NCBI GenBank assembly: GCA_013822915.1
Contig: PNLG01000177.1
Location: 1-7,922, forward strand
Direction of reading: 5' to 3'
Source of the DNA: Sphingomonas sp.
Lineage (GTDB): Bacteria > Pseudomonadota > Alphaproteobacteria > Sphingomonadales > Sphingomonadaceae
Length of the DNA stretch: 7,922 nt
Position numbers and translations under genes: made by a program. Positions 1 to 6,827 of the stretch are shown piece by piece. The notes under the pieces were generated by a model, which was not told the DNA's origin, made no database searches, and worked only from the letters and a program-made list of their open reading frames with translations. How positions within the stretch are numbered: the stretch's first letter is position 1; the number at the start of each line of letters is the position of its first letter.

Positions 1-1078
1 TCACCGCCGCCGAGGTCCAATTGACCGCACGCTTCCACCGCAACGCCTGTTCGGGCGTGCCGCGCAACTGGGTCCCGAAAAAGGCGAAATTTTCCTTGTC
101 GAAGGCGCTTGGGAGGACGCCTGCAAACTCGTCGAGCGACCGGATCAGCAATTGATCCCTGAGCACCGCCACCGGCGCGTCGGCAAGCACCTTGGCGATC
201 CCCGATACCGCGCTCGGCTGACCGACAACTACGGTGTCGGTCGGCGTGCCGACACCCTTCAGATAAGCGGCAAAATCAAACCCCGGCGTCAGCTCGACGA
301 GTTGGGCGACGCTCATCTTGTTATAGGTCGCATCAGCATTGCGGCTCTGGACGTTGGTCCAGTGCGCCTGGGCGATCTGGGTTTCGAAATCGACCACTGC
401 CTTGGCACGCGCCTCCGCGTCGGGCTCGCCCGCAAGCGTGAACATCCGCGCGATATGCCCTTGATAGGCTGCCTTGGTCGCCTGAAGCTTGGGATCAGTG
501 CTGAGATAATAGTCGCGGTTCGGCATCCCGAGCCCAGCCTGCCGCACGCTGACGACATAGCTGTCTGGGTTCTTGGCATCGGTTGAAACCCCGGTTCCGA
601 ACGGCACAGCGATGCCGTTACGGCTCGCCTCTATCGCCAAGGCGACATAATCTGCCTTTGATGTCAATGACTTGATCCGCGCAAGCCAGGGCTGGATCGG
701 CGCGATCCCCTTCGCTTCGATTGCTGCGGTATCGAGATAGGCGGCATAGGCCCGGCCGATCTTTGACGCGGGATTTTTGGCGGCGGCCTCCAGCAGCGCG
801 CGTGTGCGCAGCTGCGACAGATCGGCAAGCGTGTCGAACGCACCGAAGCTAGGCTTGTCGCTCGGGATTTCGGTGCGCTTCACCCAGCCGCCGCCGGCAA
901 ATTCCGCGAAATTGTCACCCGGTGCGACGCTGCGGTCCATACCCGTCTCGTCAAAGCCGAAGCTGCCAATGGCGGGCTTGCTGGCAAGCGGCTTTCCCGA
1001 TGACGCAAATGCCATGCCGGCCATGATCGCAGCGAACGCCCCACCCGCAGCAAGGGTGACGAAAGTCTTACGATGCAT
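1..1078 (-). CDS. M13 (neprilysin/PepO-like) zinc metallopeptidase, 3' end beyond the window
   Basis: The reading frame is open on the minus strand from the left edge to an ATG at 1078, giving 359 codons. It encodes the N-terminal half of an exported M13 peptidase. A signal peptide is visible: MHRK, a hydrophobic run, then a likely AFA cleavage site near residue 25. M13 N-domain motifs follow: GMDRSV-PGD (about 46-55), FAGGGW (about 60-65), MPNRDYY (185-191) and RWKRAV near the edge. The same motifs occur in the same order in the neighbouring M13 gene, so the two are paralogues. The catalytic HExxH and ENxAD motifs would lie past the edge, so activity cannot be judged. Two ATGs are adjacent (1081 and 1078). 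The GGGGAG at 1090-1085 sits 6 nt from the second and 3 nt from the first, so 1078 is preferred. By family it should cut short peptides in the periplasm or outside the cell; the substrate is unknown. Confidence 0.93.
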   Translation of the reverse strand, partial: MHRKTFVTLAAGGAFAAIMAGMAFASSGKPLASKPAIGSFGFDETGMDRSVAPGDNFAEFAGGGWVKRTEIPSDKPSFGAFDTLADLSQLRTRALLEAAAKNPASKIGRAYAAYLDTAAIEAKGIAPIQPWLARIKSLTSKADYVALAIEASRNGIAVPFGTGVSTDAKNPDSYVVSVRQAGLGMPNRDYYLSTDPKLQATKAAYQGHIARMFTLAGEPDAEARAKAVVDFETQIAQAHWTNVQSRNADATYNKMSVAQLVELTPGFDFAAYLKGVGTPTDTVVVGQPSAVSGIAKVLADAPVAVLRDQLLIRSLDEFAGVLPSAFDKENFAFFGTQLRGTPEQALRWKRAVNWTSAAV

Positions 1079-1091
1079 CATCTTCTCCCCG

Positions 1092-1096
1092 GAATC
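1092..1096. promoter_or_regulatory. GANTC (CcrM methylation) site upstream of the left M13 gene
   Basis: GAATC lies 11 nt upstream of the first ATG of the left M13 gene, just before its ribosome-binding site. In alphaproteobacteria the cell-cycle methylase CcrM methylates GANTC, and intergenic sites can affect transcription. Only about six GANTC sites were found by eye in the whole window. A regulatory role here is inference. Confidence 0.25.
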
Positions 1097-1124
1097 CTCG
1101 AACTTTTAGCCCGTTATCGCCAAT

Positions 1125-1148
1125 GGGCGGCACGCATCGGCGCCGCCC
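1125..1148 (-). other. GC-rich hairpin between the two M13 genes
   Basis: An exact 7-bp inverted repeat, GGGCGGC with GCCGCCC, encloses a 10-nt loop inside the 84-nt gap between the M13 genes. On the minus-strand transcript it is followed by ATTGGCG rather than a run of T, so it does not look like a standard intrinsic terminator. It could be an mRNA-stabilising or attenuating stem that sets the relative level of the second M13 gene. It could also be chance in GC-rich DNA. Confidence 0.3.
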
Positions 1149-1165
1149 TTATTCTGTCGATCAAC

Positions 1166-3223
1166 TCACCAGATGCGCACCCGCGCTTCGGGGGCGAGAT
1201 ATTGCTTCTCGCCGGGCTTGGCGCCGAATGCCGCATACCAGGGATCGAGATTGCGCACGGTCGCGGTGCGATATTCCCCCGGCGAATGCGGATCAGACAA
1301 GAGCTGCGATCGCAATGCGCGTTCGCGAGCCTTGGTGCGCCAAACTTGCGACCAGCCGAAGTAAAAACGCTGATCGCCGGTCGTCCCGTCGATCACCGGC
1401 GCGGGCTTGCCACCGAGCGAGGCGTGGTAAGCATCAATCGCCACCGACAACCCCGCCAGATCGGCGATATTTTCCCCCAGCGTCAAACCGCCCTGGATCC
1501 GCTGGCCCGGGAGCGGTTCATAGGCATCATATTGCGCCACAAGCTGCGCGGTCAGCTTGTCGAACGCTTCGACATCGGCCTTGGTCCACCAATCAGTCAG
1601 CTTGCCCGTCGGATCATATTTGCGGCCCTGATCGTCGAAATGGTGGCTGATCTCATGGCCAATCACCGCGCCGATCCCGCCATAATTGACTGCGGGGTCG
1701 GCCTTTGCGTCGAAAAACGGCGGTTGCAGAATGGCGGCGGGAAAGACGATTTCGTTCAGCACCGGATTGGCATAAGCATTGATCGTCATCGGCGTCATGA
1801 ACCATTCGGCCCGGTCAATCGGCTTGCCAAGCTTGGCGATGCCGCGGGCATATTCAAACGCATTGGCGCGCGCGACATTGCCGAGCAGGTCGCCGCGATC
1901 CACGGTCAACCCGGTGTAATCGCGCCACACGCTGGGATAGCCGATTTTCGGCGTGAACGACGCAAGCTTGGCCCGCGCCTTCACCTTCGTCTCCGCCGTC
2001 ATCCACGTAAGATTGTCGATCCGCTTGCCCATCGCCGCGATGACATTTTTGACGAGCGTATCGACGACCGCCTTGGTCTCTGGTGGGAAATAGCGCGCGA
2101 CATACTGCTTGCCGATTTCCTCGCCCAGCGCGCCCGACGTGGCGCCAACTGCCCGCTTCCACCGGTCGCGCTGCACCGCCTGGCCCGACAGCACGGGGCC
2201 GTAAAAGCTGAAATTCGCGTCATCAATCGGCGTTGCCAGCACGCCTGCAAAGCTGCGCACCACACGCAGCATCGCATAATCGCGCAGCACCTCGATAGGC
2301 GTATCGGCAAAGGCCTTGGCCTCGCCCGTGATCGCGCTTGGCTGCGCGACGATGAATTCCTTTTCACCCGCAACGCCCAGCGCAGCGCGGATTGCACCCC
2401 ACGGCATGCCCGGCGCCTTGGCGTCGAAATCGGCGGCGCTCCACTTGTTATAGGTTTTGTCCGAATCGCGCGATTCGATCGCGGTCCAATGCGCGGTCGC
2501 CAGCGACTTTTCGAATTCGAACACCGCCTTGGCCCGCGCCTCTGCATTCGCGCCTTCACCGATAAGGCCCAGCATCGTTGCGACATTCGCCTGATAGGCG
2601 GTGCGCACCTTGTCGAGGTCGACCCCCTCCTTCACGTAATAGTCGCGGTTGGGCATCGCGATGCCGCTTTGCGTCACGTTCACGATGTAGCGTTCGGGTG
2701 CCTTCTCATCCTGCCCGACAAACACGCCGACCAGCCCGCCGACGCCCTTGCGCTGAAGCTTGGCCATTTCGGTGGCAAGCGCAGTCTTGTCCGCCGCCCC
2801 TTTCAACGCGGTCAGCCAAGGCTGGATCGGCGTGATACCACGCGCGTCAACCGCGGCCTGATCCATATAGCTGGCAAAAAAATCGCCGATCTTCGACCCC
2901 GGCTTGGCGGCCGCTGCCTCAAGGATGACTTTGGTTTGCGCAAGACTGCGGTCCTGAAGCACGTTGAACATGCCAAAGGCGGCGCGGTCGGCCGGGATTT
3001 CGGTTTTGGTCAGCCAGCCACCACCGGCAAAGCGGAAAAAATCATCGCCGGGCTGCACGCTGCGGTCCATGCCGGCGGTGTCAAAGCCATAGCTGCCGAT
3101 TTCCGGCCCATTTGCGGGGGCAGCGGCGCTTGCCTGTGGCGGGGGAGCGGCTTCTTTCGCGATCGCGATTCCGGCCAAAGCTGCGGTCGCGAGCAATGAA
3201 GTGACAAAAAGTGTCGAACGCAT
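1166..3223 (-). CDS. M13 family (neprilysin/PepO-like) zinc metallopeptidase, complete
   Basis: This is a 685-residue exported zinc endopeptidase of normal length for bacterial M13 enzymes. The N-terminus MRSTLFVTSLLATAALAG is a signal peptide, followed by an Ala/Pro-rich linker to about residue 40. The M13 N-domain begins at about 43, with GMDRSV-PGD at 51-60, FAGGGW at 65-70 and a later MPNRDYY. The catalytic part has NAYANP (substrate-binding NAY motif), HEISH (zinc ligands H523 and H527, catalytic E524) and ENIADLAG (zinc ligand E584). The 61-residue spacing between H523 and E584 is close to neprilysin's 63. The protein ends in RVRIW; the C-terminal Trp resembles neprilysin's CRVW, but the Cys is absent. 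The ATG at 3223 is preferred because GGGGGA at 3235-3230 lies 6 nt upstream. An in-frame TTG at 3247 would add eight residues ahead of the signal peptide. The natural substrate cannot be told from sequence. Confidence 0.97.
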   Translation of the reverse strand: MRSTLFVTSLLATAALAGIAIAKEAAPPPQASAAAPANGPEIGSYGFDTAGMDRSVQPGDDFFRFAGGGWLTKTEIPADRAAFGMFNVLQDRSLAQTKVILEAAAAKPGSKIGDFFASYMDQAAVDARGITPIQPWLTALKGAADKTALATEMAKLQRKGVGGLVGVFVGQDEKAPERYIVNVTQSGIAMPNRDYYVKEGVDLDKVRTAYQANVATMLGLIGEGANAEARAKAVFEFEKSLATAHWTAIESRDSDKTYNKWSAADFDAKAPGMPWGAIRAALGVAGEKEFIVAQPSAITGEAKAFADTPIEVLRDYAMLRVVRSFAGVLATPIDDANFSFYGPVLSGQAVQRDRWKRAVGATSGALGEEIGKQYVARYFPPETKAVVDTLVKNVIAAMGKRIDNLTWMTAETKVKARAKLASFTPKIGYPSVWRDYTGLTVDRGDLLGNVARANAFEYARGIAKLGKPIDRAEWFMTPMTINAYANPVLNEIVFPAAILQPPFFDAKADPAVNYGGIGAVIGHEISHHFDDQGRKYDPTGKLTDWWTKADVEAFDKLTAQLVAQYDAYEPLPGQRIQGGLTLGENIADLAGLSVAIDAYHASLGGKPAPVIDGTTGDQRFYFGWSQVWRTKARERALRSQLLSDPHSPGEYRTATVRNLDPWYAAFGAKPGEKQYLAPEARVRIW

Positions 3224-3253
3224 GGAACATCCCCCAAACAAAGCCAAGCCACT

Positions 3254-3281
3254 TGTTTACGACAATGCACCGCCGGGTCAA
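3254..3281 (-). promoter_or_regulatory. Candidate promoter for the M13 gene pair
   Basis: In the 95-nt gap between smpB and the complete M13 gene, the minus strand has TTGACC (3281-3276), a 16-nt spacer and TAAACA (3259-3254). This is close to the -35/-10 consensus of housekeeping sigma factors. Transcription would begin near 3247 and give a leader of roughly 24 nt containing the ribosome-binding site at 3235-3230. It suggests that the M13 pair is transcribed separately from dapA-smpB. It was judged by eye only. Confidence 0.4.
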
Positions 3282-3318
3282 ACCGGTATCGCGCGCAACC
3301 ACCCGGCTGCGGCGAACG

Positions 3319-3801
3319 TCAGCCGCGGTCGCGCATGATGCGGGCGGCGTCGCGCTTCCAGTCGCGTTCCTTGATCGCGTCGCGCTTGTCATGCGCCTGC
3401 TTGCCCTTGGCGAGCGCAAGTTCCACCTTCGCCCGTCCGCGCCCGTTGAAGAAAATCGACAACGGCACCAGCGTCATCCCCTGCCGCGCGACGGCCCCGT
3501 GGAGCTTGTTGATCTCGCGCTCGTGCAGCAACAATTTGCGCGCGCGCTTGGGCTCGTGATTATAGCGGTTGCCATGGCTGAATTCGGGGATGTTCGAATT
3601 GATGAGCCAGACTTGCCCGTCGCTGACCTCGGCATAGCTTTCGGCAATCGACCCCTCGCCGAAACGGAGCGACTTCACCTCGGTGCCGGTCAGCGCGATG
3701 CCCGCTTCATACACCGTCTCAATGGAATAGTCATAGCGCGCGCGCCGGTTTTCGGCGACGGTCTTTTTCTTGTCGAACATGGGTGGCTTTGGGCGCGGCA
3801 T
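3319..3801 (-). CDS. smpB: SsrA-binding protein SmpB
   Basis: SmpB binds the tRNA-like part of tmRNA and brings it to stalled ribosomes in the cytoplasm for trans-translation. The 160-residue protein has the normal family length. It carries the core signatures AENRRARYDY (16-25), AGIALTGTEVKSLR (33-46), an SIAESYAEV segment, PEFSHGNRYNHEP and RKLLLHEREI. The C-terminal tail, KGK..HDKRD.IKERDWKRD (from about 132), is the segment that folds into the decoding centre and mRNA channel on the ribosome. The ATG at 3801 is preferred because MPRPKPP before DKKK matches typical alphaproteobacterial SmpB N-termini. A second in-frame ATG at 3780 would remove that segment. No clear Shine-Dalgarno sequence precedes either start. 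The gene lies 49 nt after dapA on the same strand, so the two are probably cotranscribed. The tmRNA gene itself is not in this window. Confidence 0.98.
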   Translation of the reverse strand: MPRPKPPMFDKKKTVAENRRARYDYSIETVYEAGIALTGTEVKSLRFGEGSIAESYAEVSDGQVWLINSNIPEFSHGNRYNHEPKRARKLLLHEREINKLHGAVARQGMTLVPLSIFFNGRGRAKVELALAKGKQAHDKRDAIKERDWKRDAARIMRDRG

Positions 3802-3850
3802 GGGTCAGCGGATGTAGGTCGCCGCCGCCCGAAAGGGAAGCCCGCGCGAC

Positions 3851-4735
3851 CTACGCCACCCCCGCCCCCTCCAGCGCCGCATCCACTGCTGCCCGGCTCG
3901 CCTCACCCGGCCAGGTCATCGGCAGGCGCAGCGCGGTCGGGAAACCGGGCCGCACCCGGCTCATCGCATATTTCACCGGCCCCGGTGACGCATCGGTGAA
4001 CATCGCGAGATGCAGCGGGAAGAGCAGGTCGTGGAGCCGCAGCGCCTCTGCCCGGTCGCCTGCTGCCCATGCCGCCTGAAAATCCGCGCACAGGCGCGGC
4101 GCGACATTGGCGGTGACCGAGATACACCCCACCCCGCCCATTGCGTTGAACGCGAGCGCGGTCTCGTCATTGCCGCTGATCTGCGCAAATCCCGCCCCAC
4201 ATGCCAGCCGCTGCTGCGTCACGCGCGCGAGATTGCCGGTGGCGTCCTTCACCGCGACAAAGCTTGCCGGAAACGCCGCGACCAGCCGCGCCATCGTCTC
4301 CACCGCGATATCAGTGACGGTGCGGCCCGGCACATTGTAAAGCACCACCGGCAAGTCGCAGCTCTCGGCCACCGCCTTGAAATGCTGAAAAATCCCCTCC
4401 TGCGACGGGCGGTTATAATAGGGCGGCACCATCAGCGCGGCGTCGGCGCCGACTGCCTTGGCGGCGGCGATATTCTGGATCGCAACCCGCGTGTCGTTCG
4501 ACCCCGCCCCTGCAATTACTGGCACGCGCCCGGCCGCCTGATCGACGCACAAGCGCACGATGTGAAACTGCTCGTCTGCGGTCAGCGTCGCAGCCTCACC
4601 CGTCGTGCCACACGGCACCAGCGCCGCCGAACCTTCGGCAATCTGCCAATCGATCAGGTCGCGATACGCAGCCTCGGCAAACCGGCCATCGCCGTCAAAC
4701 GGCGTCACCAGCGCCGGGATAGAACCAGAGAACAT
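3851..4735 (-). CDS. dapA: 4-hydroxy-tetrahydrodipicolinate synthase
   Basis: DapA condenses pyruvate with aspartate semialdehyde, the first committed step to meso-diaminopimelate (peptidoglycan cross-link) and lysine. The 294-residue protein is a single TIM-barrel aldolase domain of normal length. Key residues fall where E. coli DapA has them: GTTGE with T44 and T45, Y107 in PYYNRP, Y133 and R138 in YNVPGRT, and the Schiff-base lysine K163 in AVKDATGN. A GND.TALAF motif follows at about 188. The frame stays open upstream to 5053, but MFSGSIPALVTPF at 4735 matches the usual DapA start. GGAG at 4749-4746 lies 10 nt before that ATG, and an earlier start would run through the divergent control region. 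The gene is divergent from the transglycosylase gene and leads into smpB. Confidence 0.98.
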   Translation of the reverse strand: MFSGSIPALVTPFDGDGRFAEAAYRDLIDWQIAEGSAALVPCGTTGEAATLTADEQFHIVRLCVDQAAGRVPVIAGAGSNDTRVAIQNIAAAKAVGADAALMVPPYYNRPSQEGIFQHFKAVAESCDLPVVLYNVPGRTVTDIAVETMARLVAAFPASFVAVKDATGNLARVTQQRLACGAGFAQISGNDETALAFNAMGGVGCISVTANVAPRLCADFQAAWAAGDRAEALRLHDLLFPLHLAMFTDASPGPVKYAMSRVRPGFPTALRLPMTWPGEASRAAVDAALEGAGVA

Positions 4736-4788
4736 CGGATAGCCGCTCCGCAAGGTCGGTTTGCCGCCGTAATTGGCCGGAACCGGGA

Positions 4789-4817
4789 CATTTTCGTTGA
4801 CGACAGATAAGGGCCAA
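4789..4817 (-). promoter_or_regulatory. Candidate dapA-smpB promoter
   Basis: On the minus strand TTGGCC (4817-4812) is followed by a 17-nt spacer and AAAATG (4794-4789), with the expected start of transcription about 46 nt before the dapA ATG. The -10 match is weak. The placement, inside the only gap upstream of dapA, is the main argument. Confidence 0.25.
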
Positions 4818-4828
4818 TGCCCTATATT
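4797..4828 (+). promoter_or_regulatory. Candidate transglycosylase-greB promoter
   Basis: TTGACG (4797-4802) is a good -35 match and TATATT (4823-4828) a good -10 match, but the 20-nt spacer is longer than the usual 16-18, so the pair may not work together. If the -10 is real, transcription would begin around 4835, at the ATG preferred here for the transglycosylase. It overlaps the candidate dapA promoter on the other strand. Confidence 0.28.
4810..4823. repeat. 14-bp inverted repeat in the dapA/transglycosylase control region
   Basis: AGGGC-CAAT-GCCCT is a perfect inverted repeat with 5-bp arms. It lies between the -35-like and -10-like boxes of the plus-strand promoter candidate and overlaps the -35-like box of the minus-strand one. 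A protein bound here could affect both divergent operons. The arms are short and no known operator consensus is recognised. Confidence 0.3.
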
Positions 4829-4834
4829 GTCCAT

Positions 4835-6814
4835 ATGTTCGCGACGCATTGGAAACCCGCTATGTTGCTCGCCGCATCGGCGGGATTGATGGCGGTCGCG
4901 AGCGTCGATCAGGATCAACTCGACGCCTATCGCCAACAGCTTCAACAAGCGCCCGCGTCCGACGCGATTGCGACCGCGATCAGCGACTGGAAGAATGTCG
5001 AGCGATCGGACGGCTTGAGCTTTGACAGCCATGCGGCGTTCCTGCTCGCGCATCCCGGCTGGCCCGGCGAAGCGGCACGGCGCAAGGCGGCGGAACAGGC
5101 AATTGACCCGACAAGCTGGTCGCCGGGCGCCGCCGCGAGCTATTTCCGGCGTTTCCCGCCTCTCACCAACACTGGTGCGGTGCGATATGCGCAGGCGCTT
5201 GCCGCAGTCGGGCAGGCCGATGAAGCACGGACGGCGGCGCGCGCGGCGTGGCGGCGCGGTTCATTATCGGCGGCCGACGAGGCGATTGTGCTGACCGATT
5301 TTGCGGCCGCGCTGTCCCCGGCGGATCATGACGCACGCATCGACGCGCTGCTCTGGGCAGGCGCGACGACCGCGGCGCAGCGCCAGCTTTCGCTGACCAG
5401 CGCTGACAAACGCCCGTTGTTCGAGGCGCGGCTGGCGCTGCGGACCAAGGCGGTGGATGCCGCCGACAAGCTCGCACTGGTTGAGGCGCGCTTTGCAAAC
5501 GACCCTGGCTTGCTCGCCGATCGCGCCTTGTGGTTGCGTGCGACCAATCGCTGGGCCGAGGGGCGCGCGCTGCTGGCGGCCCCGCACCGCTTTGCCGAGC
5601 CGCCGGCGGACGCCGCCAAATGGCTGGAGCTGATGCTCAGCCATGCGCGCAGTGCCGCCGCCGATGCGCAATATGACACCGCCTTTGGCATCGCGCGCCA
5701 GCTTGACGATGCCTTTCCAGTGGGCACATTGGTCAACACGCGCAGCTATGCCGAACGCGATGCCTATACCGATCTTGCCTGGCTTGCGGCGCGCACCGCA
5801 ATGGGCACGCTGGGCCGCCCGGCTGATGCAGCGGGGCTGTTTGAGCTTTATTCGGGTGGCTCTGCCTCCCCCACGGTCCGCGCCAAGGGGCTATACTGGG
5901 CGGGGCGGGCAGCCCTTGCCGCCGGGCAGACCGCACGGGCCACCGCACTGTTCGAACGCGCCGCCAATTTCCGCGATCAGTTTTACGGCCAGCTTGCCAC
6001 CGAAAAGCTCGCCCGCGCGCTGACGCCGCCGCCCCCCGTCGCGGGGCTCGCGGTCGACAAGCCAGCGCGCAACGCCTTTTACGCCCGCGAAATCGTGCGC
6101 GCCGCCCGCTATCTCGGCACGATGGGCGCCTATCAGGATCAAACCGCGTTCGTTCGCCAGATCGCGATCGACGCCAAATCCGAGAGCGATCACGCACTGG
6201 CAATCGAGCTGTCGCGCAGCCTTGGCCGCCCCGATCTGGGCGTGATGGTGGGCAAAAGCGCCTCACTCAACGGCCTGTCGGACTATGCCGCCACCGGCTA
6301 TCCCAGCGTCAAAGTGCCCGAGGGGGCAGCGGATAGCTGGACGATGGTTCATGCGATCACCCGCCAGGAAAGCCAGTTCGACCGCGCCGCAATCAGCCGG
6401 GTTGGCGCGCGCGGCTTGATGCAGCTCATGCCCGGCACCGCGCGCGAAACCGCCGCCAAGCTGGGCCTCGCCTATGACAGCGGCGCACTCACCGCCGATA
6501 CCGATTACAATATCCAACTGGGATCGAGCTATTTTCAGCGGCTCTACACCCAATATGGCAGCTACCCGCTGGCGATTGCCGCCTATAATGCGGGCGGCGG
6601 CAATGTGAACAAATGGCTCGCCGCCAATGGCGATCCGCGCCAGGGCCAGATCGACATGATCGACTGGATCGAGGCGATCCCGTTCAGCGAAACGCGCGGC
6701 TATGTGCAGCGCGTGCTGGAAAACGCCGTCGTTTATGACTTGCTCAATCCCGAACGCAGCCGGTCGCAGGGGCAGGCGCGGCTAAGCTGGTATCTGGGCC
6801 GCAAACCCGGCTAA
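4835..6814 (+). CDS. Soluble lytic murein transglycosylase (Slt70-like, family 1A)
   Basis: This periplasmic enzyme cleaves the MurNAc-GlcNAc bond of peptidoglycan without water, leaving 1,6-anhydro ends. From the ATG at 4835 it has 659 residues, near Slt70's length. After a signal peptide (MFATHWKPAM, then a hydrophobic run) comes a long Ala-rich helical-repeat region (about 25-480), like the Slt70 superhelix. The C-terminal SLT domain carries catalytic E512 in RQESQF, GLMQLMP (527-533), AYNAGGGN (583-590) and ETRGYVQRV (619-627). The start is uncertain. ATG 4817 adds six residues, but its AAGGG is only 3 nt away. ATG 4862 has GGAAA 7 nt upstream, but would leave a signal peptide with no basic residue. 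ATG 4835 has no ribosome-binding site but a good signal sequence, and could be leaderless. The gene is divergent from dapA and probably cotranscribed with greB. Confidence 0.95.
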   Translation: MFATHWKPAMLLAASAGLMAVASVDQDQLDAYRQQLQQAPASDAIATAISDWKNVERSDGLSFDSHAAFLLAHPGWPGEAARRKAAEQAIDPTSWSPGAAASYFRRFPPLTNTGAVRYAQALAAVGQADEARTAARAAWRRGSLSAADEAIVLTDFAAALSPADHDARIDALLWAGATTAAQRQLSLTSADKRPLFEARLALRTKAVDAADKLALVEARFANDPGLLADRALWLRATNRWAEGRALLAAPHRFAEPPADAAKWLELMLSHARSAAADAQYDTAFGIARQLDDAFPVGTLVNTRSYAERDAYTDLAWLAARTAMGTLGRPADAAGLFELYSGGSASPTVRAKGLYWAGRAALAAGQTARATALFERAANFRDQFYGQLATEKLARALTPPPPVAGLAVDKPARNAFYAREIVRAARYLGTMGAYQDQTAFVRQIAIDAKSESDHALAIELSRSLGRPDLGVMVGKSASLNGLSDYAATGYPSVKVPEGAADSWTMVHAITRQESQFDRAAISRVGARGLMQLMPGTARETAAKLGLAYDSGALTADTDYNIQLGSSYFQRLYTQYGSYPLAIAAYNAGGGNVNKWLAANGDPRQGQIDMIDWIEAIPFSETRGYVQRVLENAVVYDLLNPERSRSQGQARLSWYLGRKPG

Positions 6815-6827
6815 CATCGCCCCCGCG

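Noticed and set aside
152..586. Plus-strand open frame opposite the left M13 gene.
   Set aside because: The minus-strand M13 frame is continuous here with conserved motifs, while this frame has none.
1826..1837. Perfect 12-bp palindrome GCCAAGCTTGGC.
   Set aside because: It lies inside the M13 coding sequence, encodes ordinary residues (AKLG) and is isolated. It is probably chance.
3157..3168. Perfect 12-bp palindrome TCGCGATCGCGA, containing GCGATCGC.
   Set aside because: It encodes the repeated Ile-Ala codons of the M13 signal peptide. There is no second copy and no sign that it is a binding site.
1073..3199. A 708-codon plus-strand open frame, longer than the M13 gene it lies opposite.
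   Set aside because: It is the antisense shadow of a strongly supported M13 gene in GC-rich DNA. Its protein is Arg/His/Gly-rich with no recognisable domain, and it runs across the gap between the two M13 genes.
3276..3293. CCGG repeats flanking the smpB-M13 gap, considered as an smpB terminator.
   Set aside because: The arms are only 4 bp, self-complementary and not followed by T residues.
4010..4810. A 266-codon plus-strand open frame opposite dapA.
   Set aside because: dapA has all its catalytic residues on the other strand. This frame has a shadow-like Arg/His-rich composition and no family motifs.
4736..5053. Upstream extension of the dapA frame, adding about 106 residues.
   Set aside because: It runs through the divergent control region and into the transglycosylase gene, has no family similarity, and DapA proteins normally begin at the MFSGSIPALVTPF position.
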